Shown here: piece by piece, positions 8,312 through 17,309 of the stretch
How positions within the stretch are numbered: the stretch's first letter is position 1
Layout: each line of letters begins with the position of its first letter
From: Rhodobacteraceae bacterium Araon29
Lineage (GTDB): Bacteria; Pseudomonadota; Alphaproteobacteria; Rhodobacterales; Rhodobacteraceae
DNA: 64,000 nucleotides
Reading direction: 5' to 3'
Assembly: GCA_039640505.1 (NCBI GenBank)
Contig: CP046865.1
Coordinates: forward strand, 3,277,501 to 3,341,500
Translations under genes and position numbers: made by a program
Notes under the pieces: generated by a model
What the model was told of the DNA's origin: nothing
The model's database searches: none
What the model saw: the letters and a program-made list of their open reading frames with translations, nothing else

Positions 8312-8463
8312 TAAGTTGGATGCCCTTGGTTGGACTTCGATTAGCCAGAAGACTATAGGCATCTAAAGCTCAGTTTTGCAATGAGTTAAGGCATGAATTC
8401 TTATCCAAAACGTCAAACGAATTATACTTTACTTTGAAACTTTTTAATTAGCGATAACTATAT

Positions 8464-8990
8464 CTATAATTCGACTAGGTCTTTCAATCGCCTAGCTATT
8501 TCATTGTCCCCTTCAACCAGTAGGTGGCAGTCAACCTTATGGCCTGGTTTCAAAGTTCCAAGGCTCGGCTCTTTTTGTAGGCATCTGTTTTCGACCAATG
8601 GGCACCGGTTCGCGAATCGTCACCCAACCGACCTAGATGGAGGGTCTGGTGGATTTCCTGGGATCAAAATACAATGCGTTTTTTACGCCTTTTTTTTCAA
8701 CCGTGGGAACGGCGGACAGAAAACCATGTAAGGATATTGCGGATTGGTAAATAAGCTATTTTGGTCAGCATATTCAACAATTTCCCCATGTACATTACGG
8801 CAATTCGATCGCACTTACGCTGGACCACACCAAGATCATGGCTGATAAACAAAAAGGTCAATCCAAACTCGGTTTGAAGACTGTGCAACAAGTGCAAAAT
8901 TTGGGCTGGGACGGCGATGTCTAAGGCGGAAACAGGCTCGTCGCATATGATCGAGTTCGGTTGTGTCGATAGTGCACAGAATATCCAAAA
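8464..8990 (-). pseudogene. decayed oligopeptide ABC transporter ATPase (DppF/OppF-type)
   Basis: Pieces of a DppF-like protein can be read in order on the minus strand but in different frames. Around 8980-8760 lie ALSTQPNSIICDEPVSALD (Walker B region), then the dimer part and H-loop (FLFISHDLGVVQRKCDR, VMYMGKL). After a frame change comes SLFTNPQYPY. After another change and an in-frame TGA comes the C-terminal oligopeptide cysteine motif: PGNPPDPPSRSVG, stop, RFANRCPLVENRC, PGHKVDCHL, ending at TAG 8464. The N-terminal half with Walker A and the LSGGQ signature is gone. It sits directly downstream of the intact fused ATPase gene of a peptide ABC importer. Confidence 0.82.
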
Positions 8991-9080
8991 GCTGTCTATG
9001 TCTGGCGCAAAACTAGGCCGGACATAGCCTTGAATTTTCTTTCACATGCCATATTGGTTGCTCTGTGAGCTATTCTTAGA

Positions 9081-10898
9081 CTAATAACCACTGTCAGTCG
9101 TGAGAATGAAATGCCCTTCTGAGATTTCTTCATAGACCGAAGGTTCTGCCTCGTAGTCTAGGCCGTGTATAGGTGATGCCAAGGGCTTGAAATTTAGCTC
9201 TTTTTCTGATTTACGCTGTCGTGGATCAGCAATGGGGACGGCTTTTAGCAAAGCTTTAGTATAGGCATGTTGCGGGTTTTCAAATATCTTTGAACGTGGG
9301 CCAAATTCAACAATACGGCCTAAATACATTACGCCTACATCATGACTTACGCGCTCAACTACGGCCATATCATGACTTATAAACAAAAAAGACAACCCAA
9401 GTTCAGATTGCAGTTCTAGCATCAGATTAAGCACTTGAGCTTGAACAGAAACATCTAGGGCGCTAACCGCTTCATCTGCTATAATCAGCTTGGGGTTAAG
9501 TGCTAGAGCACGGGCAATAGCGACACGTTGTCTTTGCCCACCTGACAATTCATGTGGATACCGGCGTAGAAAACTGCGCGGCAATTCAACCCTATCAAAC
9601 AGCATTTCAACACGCCTATCAAGTGCATCACCCGAATGCGTGTTATAATTGCGCATTGGGTCGGCCACTTGATCTTTTAACACCATTTGAGGATTAAGCG
9701 AGGCAAATGGATCTTGAAAAACCATTTGCATGTTTAATCTGGCTTCTCGCAATTGAGGTGGAGACATAGCGACAATATCTTGACCATCGATAGTCACATG
9801 GCCTGATAGCGGTTCGACCAGTCTTAGCAAAGAGCGTCCAACTGTAGATTTACCACAACCAGATTCACCAACCAAAGACAAAGTCTTGCCCTTCATTAAT
9901 TTAAACGAAACATCTTCTACAGCATGTACATTTGCGACAGTGCGTCTAAGAAACCCACTCTTTACTGCAAATCGCGTCGTGAGATTTTTGACCAAAAGCA
10001 ATGGTTCGTTACTGCCTGTAAGTGGCTTAAATTTGGTATTTTCATCACCCATCAAACGCATTGGCTCAGGCAAAAGTTTACCTTTCATTTCTCCAAGCTT
10101 GGGAACCGCCGCCAAAAGGGATTTCGTATAGTCATGCTTTGGGTTTTCAAATATCTCTTCGACTGTCCCTTCTTCGACCTTTTTACCCTGATGCATTACA
10201 ACAACCCTATCGGCCATTTGTGCTACAACGGACATGTCATGGGTGATAAACATAACAGCAGTGCCTGTTTCTCGCTTTAGACGGTCAATCAATGCCAGAA
10301 TTTCTGCCTGTATTGTGACATCCAAGGCTGTTGTGGGTTCATCGGCGATAAGCAACCTAGGTTCACAAGCCAAAGCCATTGCGATAACAACACGCTGTCT
10401 CATCCCACCTGAAAGTTCATGAGGGTATTGATTCAGTCTGCGTTCAGGTTCCGGAATGCGTACTAGATAAAGTAATTCAAGCGCCCGCTTAGTAGCTTCT
10501 GCTTTGCCAAGTGCTTTGTGGGTACGTAGGCCCTCAGTCAATTGTTGTGCGACGGTAAAAAGCGGGTTCAATGCTGTCATCGGCTCTTGAAAGATCATTC
10601 CGATTTCATTGCCTCGGATCGTGCGCATTAGGGATTGATCAGATTTGGTTATATCCAATGTTTCCCCTGATTTGCGTGTAAATTTTAAGGTGCCATCTGT
10701 TAATTTCCCACCTCCAAACTCCACAAGTCGCATCATTGATAAAGAAGAGACCGATTTACCAGATCCGGATTCTCCTACTATGCAAACGGTTTCTCTTGGC
10801 ATTATCTCAAAAGAAACATCTTCAACCCCAACCACAGTGCCGGTTTTGGTTTGAAATTCGACACGCAGGTTTTCAAAGCTCGCAATAGGCTTAGTCAT
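9081..10898 (-). CDS. peptide-type ABC importer, fused double ATP-binding protein (DppD-DppF fusion)
   Basis: Energises uptake by the adjacent permeases. Two complete nucleotide-binding domains lie in one 605-residue chain. Domain 1 has Walker A GESGSGKS at residues 42-49, signature LSGGMRQRV, Walker B LLIADEPTTALD and H-loop FITHD. Domain 2 has GESGCGKST, LSGGQRQRV, LIIADEAVSALD (Ala replaces the usual Pro after DE) and FISHD. Each ends in the oligopeptide/dipeptide C-terminal motif (NPKHDYTKSLLAAVP; NPQHAYTKALLKAVP). This layout is that of YejF/GsiA-type transporters. ATG 10898 (MTKPIASFENL) with AAGAAG upstream is preferred over ATG 10925. It is the last intact gene of the binding protein-permease-permease-ATPase run. 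Confidence 0.92.
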   Translation of the reverse strand: MTKPIASFENLRVEFQTKTGTVVGVEDVSFEIMPRETVCIVGESGSGKSVSSLSMMRLVEFGGGKLTDGTLKFTRKSGETLDITKSDQSLMRTIRGNEIGMIFQEPMTALNPLFTVAQQLTEGLRTHKALGKAEATKRALELLYLVRIPEPERRLNQYPHELSGGMRQRVVIAMALACEPRLLIADEPTTALDVTIQAEILALIDRLKRETGTAVMFITHDMSVVAQMADRVVVMHQGKKVEEGTVEEIFENPKHDYTKSLLAAVPKLGEMKGKLLPEPMRLMGDENTKFKPLTGSNEPLLLVKNLTTRFAVKSGFLRRTVANVHAVEDVSFKLMKGKTLSLVGESGCGKSTVGRSLLRLVEPLSGHVTIDGQDIVAMSPPQLREARLNMQMVFQDPFASLNPQMVLKDQVADPMRNYNTHSGDALDRRVEMLFDRVELPRSFLRRYPHELSGGQRQRVAIARALALNPKLIIADEAVSALDVSVQAQVLNLMLELQSELGLSFLFISHDMAVVERVSHDVGVMYLGRIVEFGPRSKIFENPQHAYTKALLKAVPIADPRQRKSEKELNFKPLASPIHGLDYEAEPSVYEEISEGHFILTTDSGY

Positions 10899-11011
10899 AT
10901 CTTCTTGCAATTTTTGCATCCTCATTAACCACTCTCATATTAATTGAGATGCAGCGACCTTGCATGGTCATGGTCCGAGAAGAGTTTTCTAACATAGGCA
11001 ATCTTAATCCC

Positions 11012-11896
11012 TCATCTCTGCCGCAATTTAGGGTTCAACGCATCGTTTAGTCCATCTCCTACCAGCGAGATACATAAAACAGTTACGAAGATTGCAATAC
11101 CTGGAATTGTGACGGTGTAGCTGGCATCTAGGATATATTGTCGATTGGATCCTATCACTTGTCCCCAGCTTACAACATTCGGGTCTGTTAAGCCTAAAAA
11201 GCTAAGCCCTGCCTCGAAGAGGATAGCCGAACCTACCATTAATGCAGCTTGCACGATGATAGGCGGTAACGCGTTCGGCAGAATCACTTTGAAAATAAGC
11301 TTGGCGTCAGTTGATCCAGAGGCGCGGCTTGCCATGACATATTCTAATTCGCGTATGCGTAGATATTCCGAACGGGTTATTCTGGCAACTGCGGTCCAAC
11401 TTACAACTCCGATTGAAAACGTTATCATCATGAGGGACGACCCAAAGAGGGCGACAATAACCATAGAAAAGAGTAATGTAGGGAGAACCTGAAAAAACTC
11501 GGTTATTCGCATCAAGACTTCTTCAACCCAGCCCCGATAAAATCCGGCAACTGCCCCGATAGAGACACCGATGAAGACCGAAACAAAAGCAGCCGAAAGG
11601 CCAATTAAAATTGATACACGGGCACCATGTATTATTGCTGCTAAAAGGTCTCGGCCCAAGTAATCCGTACCAAGAATAAAACCATCCACCCCCGGTGGAG
11701 AAAAAGGAGACCACACCATTTCGAAGGGATCTATAGGATATAACATTGGTCCGAAAATAGCGCCAAGAACAATTAAAGACAGAAGAACAAGCGCCGTCAT
11801 TGCAGCATGATTTTGGCGAAACATCTGCCAAGCTTCGATGAATGGGTGCCTTGCTGCGATCATATCTTGTGTGATCTGTTGGTTTGCATCACTCAT
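11012..11896 (-). CDS. peptide-type ABC importer, permease (DppC-like)
   Basis: Inner-membrane permease of the dipeptide/oligopeptide/nickel family, 294 residues. The first helix follows the cytoplasmic FRQNHAAMTALVLL segment; then comes a DppC-type periplasmic insert (HPFDP-like PIDPFEMVWSPFSPPG, LGTDYLGRDLLAAIIHGARVS). The coupling-helix EAA-type loop is AVARITRSEYLRIRELEYVMASRASG. The C-terminus reads ILFEAGLSFLGLTDPNVVSWG, the standard DppC ending. ATG at 11896 overlaps the upstream permease stop as TGATG, so translation of the two is coupled. A 113-base gap separates it from the ATPase gene. Confidence 0.92.
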   Translation of the reverse strand: MSDANQQITQDMIAARHPFIEAWQMFRQNHAAMTALVLLSLIVLGAIFGPMLYPIDPFEMVWSPFSPPGVDGFILGTDYLGRDLLAAIIHGARVSILIGLSAAFVSVFIGVSIGAVAGFYRGWVEEVLMRITEFFQVLPTLLFSMVIVALFGSSLMMITFSIGVVSWTAVARITRSEYLRIRELEYVMASRASGSTDAKLIFKVILPNALPPIIVQAALMVGSAILFEAGLSFLGLTDPNVVSWGQVIGSNRQYILDASYTVTIPGIAIFVTVLCISLVGDGLNDALNPKLRQR

Positions 11897-12870
11897 CACT
11901 TTGCTCCAATCCGAGGATCTATTAGGCGCAAAATCAAATCAGTGAGAAGGTTCCCCACGATAACAACAAGTGCTGAAAAGAAAAGAATACCCAAAATTGT
12001 TGGGGTATCTCTAGCGATAATAGATTGGAAAGCGAGGGTGCCGAGCCCTGGCCAGCTAAAAACAGCCTCTACTAGGACAGCGCCTGAAATAACGGCCGAA
12101 AACTGAAGTCCAGCCAGAGTTATCACGGGTGAAAGCGAGTTCTTGAGAGCATGTTTGTAAACGACATCGCGATCATACAGGCCCTTTGCTTTCGCCGTTC
12201 TAATGTAATCTGAACCAAGTACTTCGAGCATTGTTGCACGACACAATCGCGAGTAAAGGGCCAGAAAAATGGAACCCAGCGTGATTACTGGCAACACAAG
12301 ATGGCGCGCCACATCAACGAAATGAACCCAAAAATTGCCTGATATGGTTACATCCCTCATTCCAGCAACTGGAAACCATTGCACATTTAAGGAAAACCCG
12401 ATCAAGAGCAATATACCCGTCCAAAAAACGGGGGCCGAATAACCAAACAAGGCTAGTAGCGTCACAAAGTGACTGGTTAGTCCATTGGGACGTCTTGCAG
12501 AGATAACTCCAAGCAACACACCTACAATAAGAGCAAGAGCTTGAGCCGTAAAAACTAATAAAAGCGTTGCAGGTAGCCTTTGTAAAATAAGCTCTGTTAC
12601 AGGCTTGTTGTAAAAATATGAAAATCCAAGATCAAAGGTTAAAACATTCCCGATGTAACTTCCAAGCTGGACTAAAAACGGTCGATCAAGTCCGTAGTCG
12701 GCTCGAATTTGATCCAGAATTTCTTTGTCCGCACCACCCATGGATTGGCTTATAGTGTCGGCGACATCCCCAGGTGCCATATGCATCATAGAAAAATTCA
12801 ACACCAAAACAGCAGCTAGTAAGATGACCCCGTAAAAAACGCGCACCAACATATTTTGCAAAATCATCAT
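11896..12870 (-). CDS. peptide-type ABC importer, permease (DppB-like)
   Basis: Partner permease of 324 residues. The N-terminal hydrophobic helix is followed by the DppB-type MHMAPGD motif and YGLDRPFLVQLGSYIGNVLTFDLGFS. Five further helices follow, with the coupling loop LYSRLCRATMLEVLGSDYIRTAKAKGL and the ending EAVFSWPGLGTLAFQSIIARDTP. All are typical of this family. AAGAAG precedes the ATG at 12870. It lies 57 bases after the binding-protein gene and overlaps the next permease, so binding protein, both permeases and the ATPase form one transcription unit. Confidence 0.92.
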   Translation of the reverse strand: MMILQNMLVRVFYGVILLAAVLVLNFSMMHMAPGDVADTISQSMGGADKEILDQIRADYGLDRPFLVQLGSYIGNVLTFDLGFSYFYNKPVTELILQRLPATLLLVFTAQALALIVGVLLGVISARRPNGLTSHFVTLLALFGYSAPVFWTGILLLIGFSLNVQWFPVAGMRDVTISGNFWVHFVDVARHLVLPVITLGSIFLALYSRLCRATMLEVLGSDYIRTAKAKGLYDRDVVYKHALKNSLSPVITLAGLQFSAVISGAVLVEAVFSWPGLGTLAFQSIIARDTPTILGILFFSALVVIVGNLLTDLILRLIDPRIGAK

Positions 12871-12927
12871 GAATTGACTTCTTTAGGAATGGGTTGCGAG
12901 GCAGGTTCGCTGCCTCGCAAATTCGCA

Positions 12928-14502
12928 TTAGTCTTTGAGATAGGTCATATCAATTGGTGTCGATGTGCCCCAAATTCCCAAAGGCGGGTTGCCGACTTTG
13001 TCATTATAGACAGTGTGATATGGCAAGGTATTGGTATGATAAACAGGTAGTTCTTCAGCAATGATTTGCTGGAACTCCGCATAGAGAGCTTTGCGTTTTG
13101 CTCCGTCTTTCTCCACTGCTGCCATGGCCAGAAGTTCATCTACCCTTGCATTGGAATACCCTTGAGTGTTCGACCACACGCCTTTGCCAATATTGTCAGA
13201 GACATAGGTGCGATGCACCCCAATGACAGGGTCCCCCCAGTTAAAGACTGTATCCCATGACAGGTCAAAGTCCATTTCACCCATCCGCTTGGCCCATGTT
13301 GGGAAATCAGCAGAGGCGCGAACCTGAACATCAATGCCAACCTTCTTCAAAGCGGCTTTGACGTATTCAACTTGCGGTTTGACACCGGGCCAGCCAAAAT
13401 CAATGGTTAAGCTAAAGCGCGAAGCGCCATTCATTGGATATCCGGCTTCGTCTAAAAGCGCATTGGCTTTGTCGATATCTAGATCATAGTTCGCAACATC
13501 ACCGTCGTAAAACGGGCTATCGGGGTGTATACCCGTCCGCGAATCGTTTGCTGTGCCCTGCATCAGCGCTTTGTGGATGAAGTTTTTGTCCACAGCATGG
13601 GCAATGGCTTTGCGCACACGCACGTCGGCCAAAGGTCCGCGCTGGGTGTTCATGGCCAACCAGTCAAGCGGTCCGATTGCACCATAGCCCTCTGGCGTTA
13701 CCGTCAGACTATCAACGCCTTTCAACCGGTTGATGATCCTTGGCAGAGACTCAAATGCGCCCATATGCAATTCGCCGTTTTCATAGGCAATCGCCCGCGC
13801 CGCAGGATCTGTGATGATGCGCATAACAATCTTATCAAGGTAGGGCCGTCCCTCTATAAAGAAGTCGTCAAAACGCTCGAGGATCACATGCTCGCCGTTT
13901 TTGAACTCAGAAAGTTTAAATGGACCAGAACCAACCACATTTTCATTATTGCGGGCATGGGTTTTGACCGATGTGATTTCACCATCTCCGTAAATGTGTT
14001 TTGGGATGATCGACATCAACTGTCCTGACATGGCCAACATCAAGGCAGGGTGCGGTCTGCCAAGGTTCAAAACAGCAGTATGCGCATCTGGTGTGGACAC
14101 GCTGTCCACCGGCGCAAACATGGACTTAAAGGGATGGTTTGCTTTGATCACTTCGACCGAAAATGCGACATCTTCTGACGTGATCGGCGTGCCATCGTGG
14201 AACTTGGCGTTTTTCACAAGGTTCAACGTCACCGTTAAACCATCATCCGAAACATTCCAGCTTTCTGCCAAGTAGGGCTGAGGGTCCCAATTTTCGTCAT
14301 ACCGCAATGGAGACGCAAAAAGCTGGGCACCGGGAAATCCGGTAACGATGCCTGATTGCACAGCTGAATTTAGGTTTCTGACATTGGAACCCAAAACAGT
14401 GATAAGTGTTCCGCCTTTTTTAGGCTCATCGGCCACTGCACCTGTTGCAAGCATTGAAGCTAGTGCCGTCGCCGTAACTAAGCCCTTGAATATGTAATTC
14501 AC
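12928..14502 (-). CDS. ABC importer periplasmic substrate-binding protein (SBP_bac_5 family)
   Basis: Periplasmic solute receptor feeding the adjacent permeases; 524 residues. The signal peptide (residues 1-24) is likely cut at GAVA / DEPKKGGTL. The mature chain has SBP_bac_5 hallmarks: AESWNVSDDGLTVTLNLVKNAKFHDGTPITSEDV near residue 80 onwards, the central GSGPFKL, then ADVRVRKAIAHAVDKNF and a C-terminal lobe with VYHTNTLPYHTVYN. The family takes di- and oligopeptides, nickel, opines and other amide compounds; the substrate cannot be read from sequence. Given the divergent amidohydrolase, an amide- or lactam-like nutrient is plausible. It is the first gene of the transporter unit, 122 bases after lysR on the same strand. 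Confidence 0.92.
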   Translation of the reverse strand: MNYIFKGLVTATALASMLATGAVADEPKKGGTLITVLGSNVRNLNSAVQSGIVTGFPGAQLFASPLRYDENWDPQPYLAESWNVSDDGLTVTLNLVKNAKFHDGTPITSEDVAFSVEVIKANHPFKSMFAPVDSVSTPDAHTAVLNLGRPHPALMLAMSGQLMSIIPKHIYGDGEITSVKTHARNNENVVGSGPFKLSEFKNGEHVILERFDDFFIEGRPYLDKIVMRIITDPAARAIAYENGELHMGAFESLPRIINRLKGVDSLTVTPEGYGAIGPLDWLAMNTQRGPLADVRVRKAIAHAVDKNFIHKALMQGTANDSRTGIHPDSPFYDGDVANYDLDIDKANALLDEAGYPMNGASRFSLTIDFGWPGVKPQVEYVKAALKKVGIDVQVRASADFPTWAKRMGEMDFDLSWDTVFNWGDPVIGVHRTYVSDNIGKGVWSNTQGYSNARVDELLAMAAVEKDGAKRKALYAEFQQIIAEELPVYHTNTLPYHTVYNDKVGNPPLGIWGTSTPIDMTYLKD

Positions 14503-14624
14503 AGTATGTTCCCCCTAGTTGTTGTTTGAAGTTTTTAATACCTATGAAGAAGGCTAGACCACGAGATTTCCATTACAAAACAGTTTTAATATGATTGATT
14601 GAAACATTTTTTAGTGGAAACGCC

Positions 14625-15560
14625 TTAGTTCGAAATAACTAAGTCGGCAAAAATGCCATTATTTTGCAGTTCAAGGCATTTTTCTATAAAAGCTTTGACC
14701 ATTCGTGGTTGCCGTACGCCAGACAATGTTGCAATGCCAAAATTAGGCACCGTCAAAGCATCGCGAATTGGCATCACGCGAAAAAGTGTATCATCTTTTT
14801 GATAGTCAGGCGGGCATATATTTAGGATAGAAAATCCATATCCCCCAGCCACCAAAGCTCGGATGATTTCGGCAGACCGGCTGGAATGAACTAGGTTTGG
14901 TTCAAGACCTCTTTGATAAAAAAGCTTGGTAAAATAATCTTTGGTATAGGGTAGATCAAGCATGATCATAGGGCGTGTGCTTAAATCCGCTAGACTAACA
15001 GAAGTCTCTGCTGCCAAAGGGTCGTCTGCTGGCAAGAGGGCGTAAGGTGGTGCGTCAAATAAACTTTCAAATTCATGCCGTCCTGAGACGACATATTGGC
15101 CATAGGTAAATGCCATATCTGCCTCACCTTCATCCAGAAAAGTCAACAAAGTTTGCATGTTGCCTTCAAGCAAATTAATCTTAAGGTGTGGATGAGATTG
15201 GGTGAAGCTTTTCAAAATTGGGGGCAAAAGGGATGGTGCTGCAGTGGCATAACAAGCGATCCTCACTGAGCCAAGGGTATCTCCTTCGGCAGTCTCATGT
15301 TGGATTTCAGTGGCAAAATGATTGCTCTGATCGATGAATCTCCGAATGGAGCGCATAGTTTCGCCACCCTCTGGAGTTATCCGTACGCCCTTGGCAGGAG
15401 TGCGAATAAAAAGATCATAGCCAATCTGCATTTCCAAAGCGTCAATCGCAGCAGTAATTGACGACTGCGAAATGTTTAAATCAGCGGCCGCGCGGGCAAT
15501 CGATCCTAATCGACCCGTCGCCTCAACGTACCTCAATTGCTTCAAAGTAAAGTTCAGCAT
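14625..15560 (-). CDS. LysR-family transcriptional regulator
   Basis: A 311-residue LysR-type regulator. The winged helix-turn-helix occupies residues 1-60 (FTLKQLRYVEATGRLGSIARAAADLNISQSSITAAIDALE), followed by the linker helix and the two-lobed effector-binding domain (from about 92). The effector is presumably a small molecule related to the imported substrate. GAGG precedes the ATG. It is transcribed divergently from the amidohydrolase-CobW pair and ahead of the transporter genes. A dyad at 15581-15606 between the divergent starts is the natural operator, so the protein likely regulates itself, the hydrolase pair and perhaps the transporter. Confidence 0.93.
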   Translation of the reverse strand: MLNFTLKQLRYVEATGRLGSIARAAADLNISQSSITAAIDALEMQIGYDLFIRTPAKGVRITPEGGETMRSIRRFIDQSNHFATEIQHETAEGDTLGSVRIACYATAAPSLLPPILKSFTQSHPHLKINLLEGNMQTLLTFLDEGEADMAFTYGQYVVSGRHEFESLFDAPPYALLPADDPLAAETSVSLADLSTRPMIMLDLPYTKDYFTKLFYQRGLEPNLVHSSRSAEIIRALVAGGYGFSILNICPPDYQKDDTLFRVMPIRDALTVPNFGIATLSGVRQPRMVKAFIEKCLELQNNGIFADLVISN

Positions 15561-15580
15561 TTATCATCCTCACATTTTTT

Positions 15581-15606
15581 ATAGTTTTATGGCCAGTAAA
15601 AACTAT
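15581..15606. promoter_or_regulatory. candidate LysR operator
   Basis: Perfect 8-base inverted arms ATAGTTTT and AAAACTAT are separated by 10 bases with TGGCCA in the middle. The dyad lies in the only gap between lysR (start 15560) and the amidohydrolase (start 15666). A+T-rich interrupted dyads in divergent promoters are the usual LysR binding pattern. Confidence 0.6.
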
Positions 15607-15665
15607 TTTTCCCGTGAAAGAAAGCGCGGTAGATTTTAGGTGAGGACAGATTAGGAGAGCACTTG

Positions 15666-17309
15666 ATGAGCCCCATCACCATTTATGCTGCCAAGAAAAT
15701 CATTACGATGAACCCTAATCAAACCGTAGCGAGCCATGTAGCCGTACAAGAGGGCCGTATTTTAGGCGTAGGATCGCTACAAGATTTGGCTGGATGGGGC
15801 GACTATAAATTAGATCAAACATTTGCAGAAAAAATTTTGTTGCCAGGATTTGTTGAAGGCCATGCCCATACCATGGAGGGCACATTGTGGCGCTATGTGT
15901 ATTGCGGCTATTTCGATCGTATGGATCCAAACGGTAAGCTTTGGACGGGGGCAAATTCTATAGATGCTATGCTGACGCGCTTGAAACAGGCTGAAGCCAA
16001 AATGACCAGTGCTGAAACCCCATTATCAGGTTGGGCGCTAGACCCGATATACATGGATAACCTTCGTGTCTCTCGGCAGGATCTGGACAAAGTTTCAAAA
16101 ACTCGGCCGATCGGTGTTCTGCATGCATCCGGACATATTCTGAATGTAAATACAAAAGCCTTGGAAATGGCCAAGCTTATGAAAAATGGCATAAATCATC
16201 CAAATATTCCGTTGGGTGAAGATGGCTATCCAACAGGCGAACTCTTCGGACCGGAAGGAATGGCCCCTGTGGGGCACCATGTAGGTTTTGATCGGGCTTT
16301 ATCGGACAGTGATGAGCAAGGCCTGCGCGATTTCGCAAAGCTCTGTGTGCGCACCGGCGTCACTACAATCACAGATTTGGCGTCCCGCTTAGAAGAAGAC
16401 TGCGTTGAGGCCATGCTTAAAGTGACCTCCGAAAATAATTATCCAGCCCGAATTGTTCCACTACAGGTGTTTTTGGGCGCCACCGCGAAAGATACCGTGG
16501 AAAAAGTTAAGCGGCTCAAAAAAATGGCAACTGACCGTTTGCGATTGGGGCGTATAAAAGCGATTGCAGATGGCTCTATCCAAGGGTTTTCAGCCCGCCT
16601 GCGCTGGCCAGGATATTACAATGGTGCCCCAAATGGGCTCTGGTACACAGCGCCTGAGCAATTGGCAGAACTTTACCGTCTGGCTCTGGCAGATGGGGTT
16701 CAAGTGCACACCCACACCAACGGCGATGAAGCAACTGAAATGGTTTTGGACGTGCTAGGCCCTGCACTGCAAGAGATTCCAAGCCCAGATCACCGCTTTA
16801 CACTACAACACTGCCAATTGGCGGATACGGGCCAGTTTCGGCGGATGAAAAAGCTGGGAATGTGCGTCAACCTTTTTGCCAATCATCACTTTTTTTGGGG
16901 TGATGAACACTATCGTCTAACGGTGGGACCCGAACGGGCCATGCGCATGAATGCGTGTCGCACTGCGCTTGATCTTGGGGTGCCTATGGCGATCCACTCC
17001 GATGCTCCCGTCACACCTCTTGGCCCGCTTTTCACGGCCTGGTGCGCCATAAACCGAAAAACAGTATCAGGCCGCACGCAAGGAGAAAATGAAAAAATAA
17101 CCATTGATGAAGCGCTGTATGCGATCACTCTAGGCGCAGCCTACACGCTGCACTTGGATACTGAAATTGGATCTATTGAAGTGGGCAAAAAGGCTGATTT
17201 CGCTGTTTTGGAGCAAGATCCCACAAAGGTTTCGGGCGAAGAATTCAATAGGATCAAGGTTTGGGGGACAGTTAGTGGCGGGCGGGTTTTCCCTGTTGCA
17301 GGTTTATGA
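15666..17309 (+). CDS. metal-dependent amidohydrolase (YtcJ/Amidohydro_3 family)
   Basis: A TIM-barrel hydrolase of 547 residues with no signal peptide, so cytosolic. The N-terminal beta-sandwich (IYAAKKIITMNPNQTVASHVAVQEGRILGVG) leads to the metal motif GFVEGHAHTMEG with His66 and His68. Further candidate metal or catalytic sites are VQVHTHTNGD, LQHCQLAD and the aspartate in AIHSDAPVTPLGP. The C-terminal strand (GSIEVGKKADFAVLEQDP) closes the sandwich. Family members cleave C-N bonds in amides, formamides and cyclic imides; the substrate is unknown. ATG 15666 is used, with AGGAG about 8 bases upstream. The stop overlaps the next gene as ATGA. The link to a CobW GTPase and to an ABC importer suggests imported substrate, hydrolysis and metal supply in one module. 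Confidence 0.9.
   Translation: MSPITIYAAKKIITMNPNQTVASHVAVQEGRILGVGSLQDLAGWGDYKLDQTFAEKILLPGFVEGHAHTMEGTLWRYVYCGYFDRMDPNGKLWTGANSIDAMLTRLKQAEAKMTSAETPLSGWALDPIYMDNLRVSRQDLDKVSKTRPIGVLHASGHILNVNTKALEMAKLMKNGINHPNIPLGEDGYPTGELFGPEGMAPVGHHVGFDRALSDSDEQGLRDFAKLCVRTGVTTITDLASRLEEDCVEAMLKVTSENNYPARIVPLQVFLGATAKDTVEKVKRLKKMATDRLRLGRIKAIADGSIQGFSARLRWPGYYNGAPNGLWYTAPEQLAELYRLALADGVQVHTHTNGDEATEMVLDVLGPALQEIPSPDHRFTLQHCQLADTGQFRRMKKLGMCVNLFANHHFFWGDEHYRLTVGPERAMRMNACRTALDLGVPMAIHSDAPVTPLGPLFTAWCAINRKTVSGRTQGENEKITIDEALYAITLGAAYTLHLDTEIGSIEVGKKADFAVLEQDPTKVSGEEFNRIKVWGTVSGGRVFPVAGL

Noticed and set aside
8504-8731. Plus-strand open frame of 75 codons
   Set aside because: It lies opposite the decayed DppF pseudogene and has no recognisable features or ribosome site.
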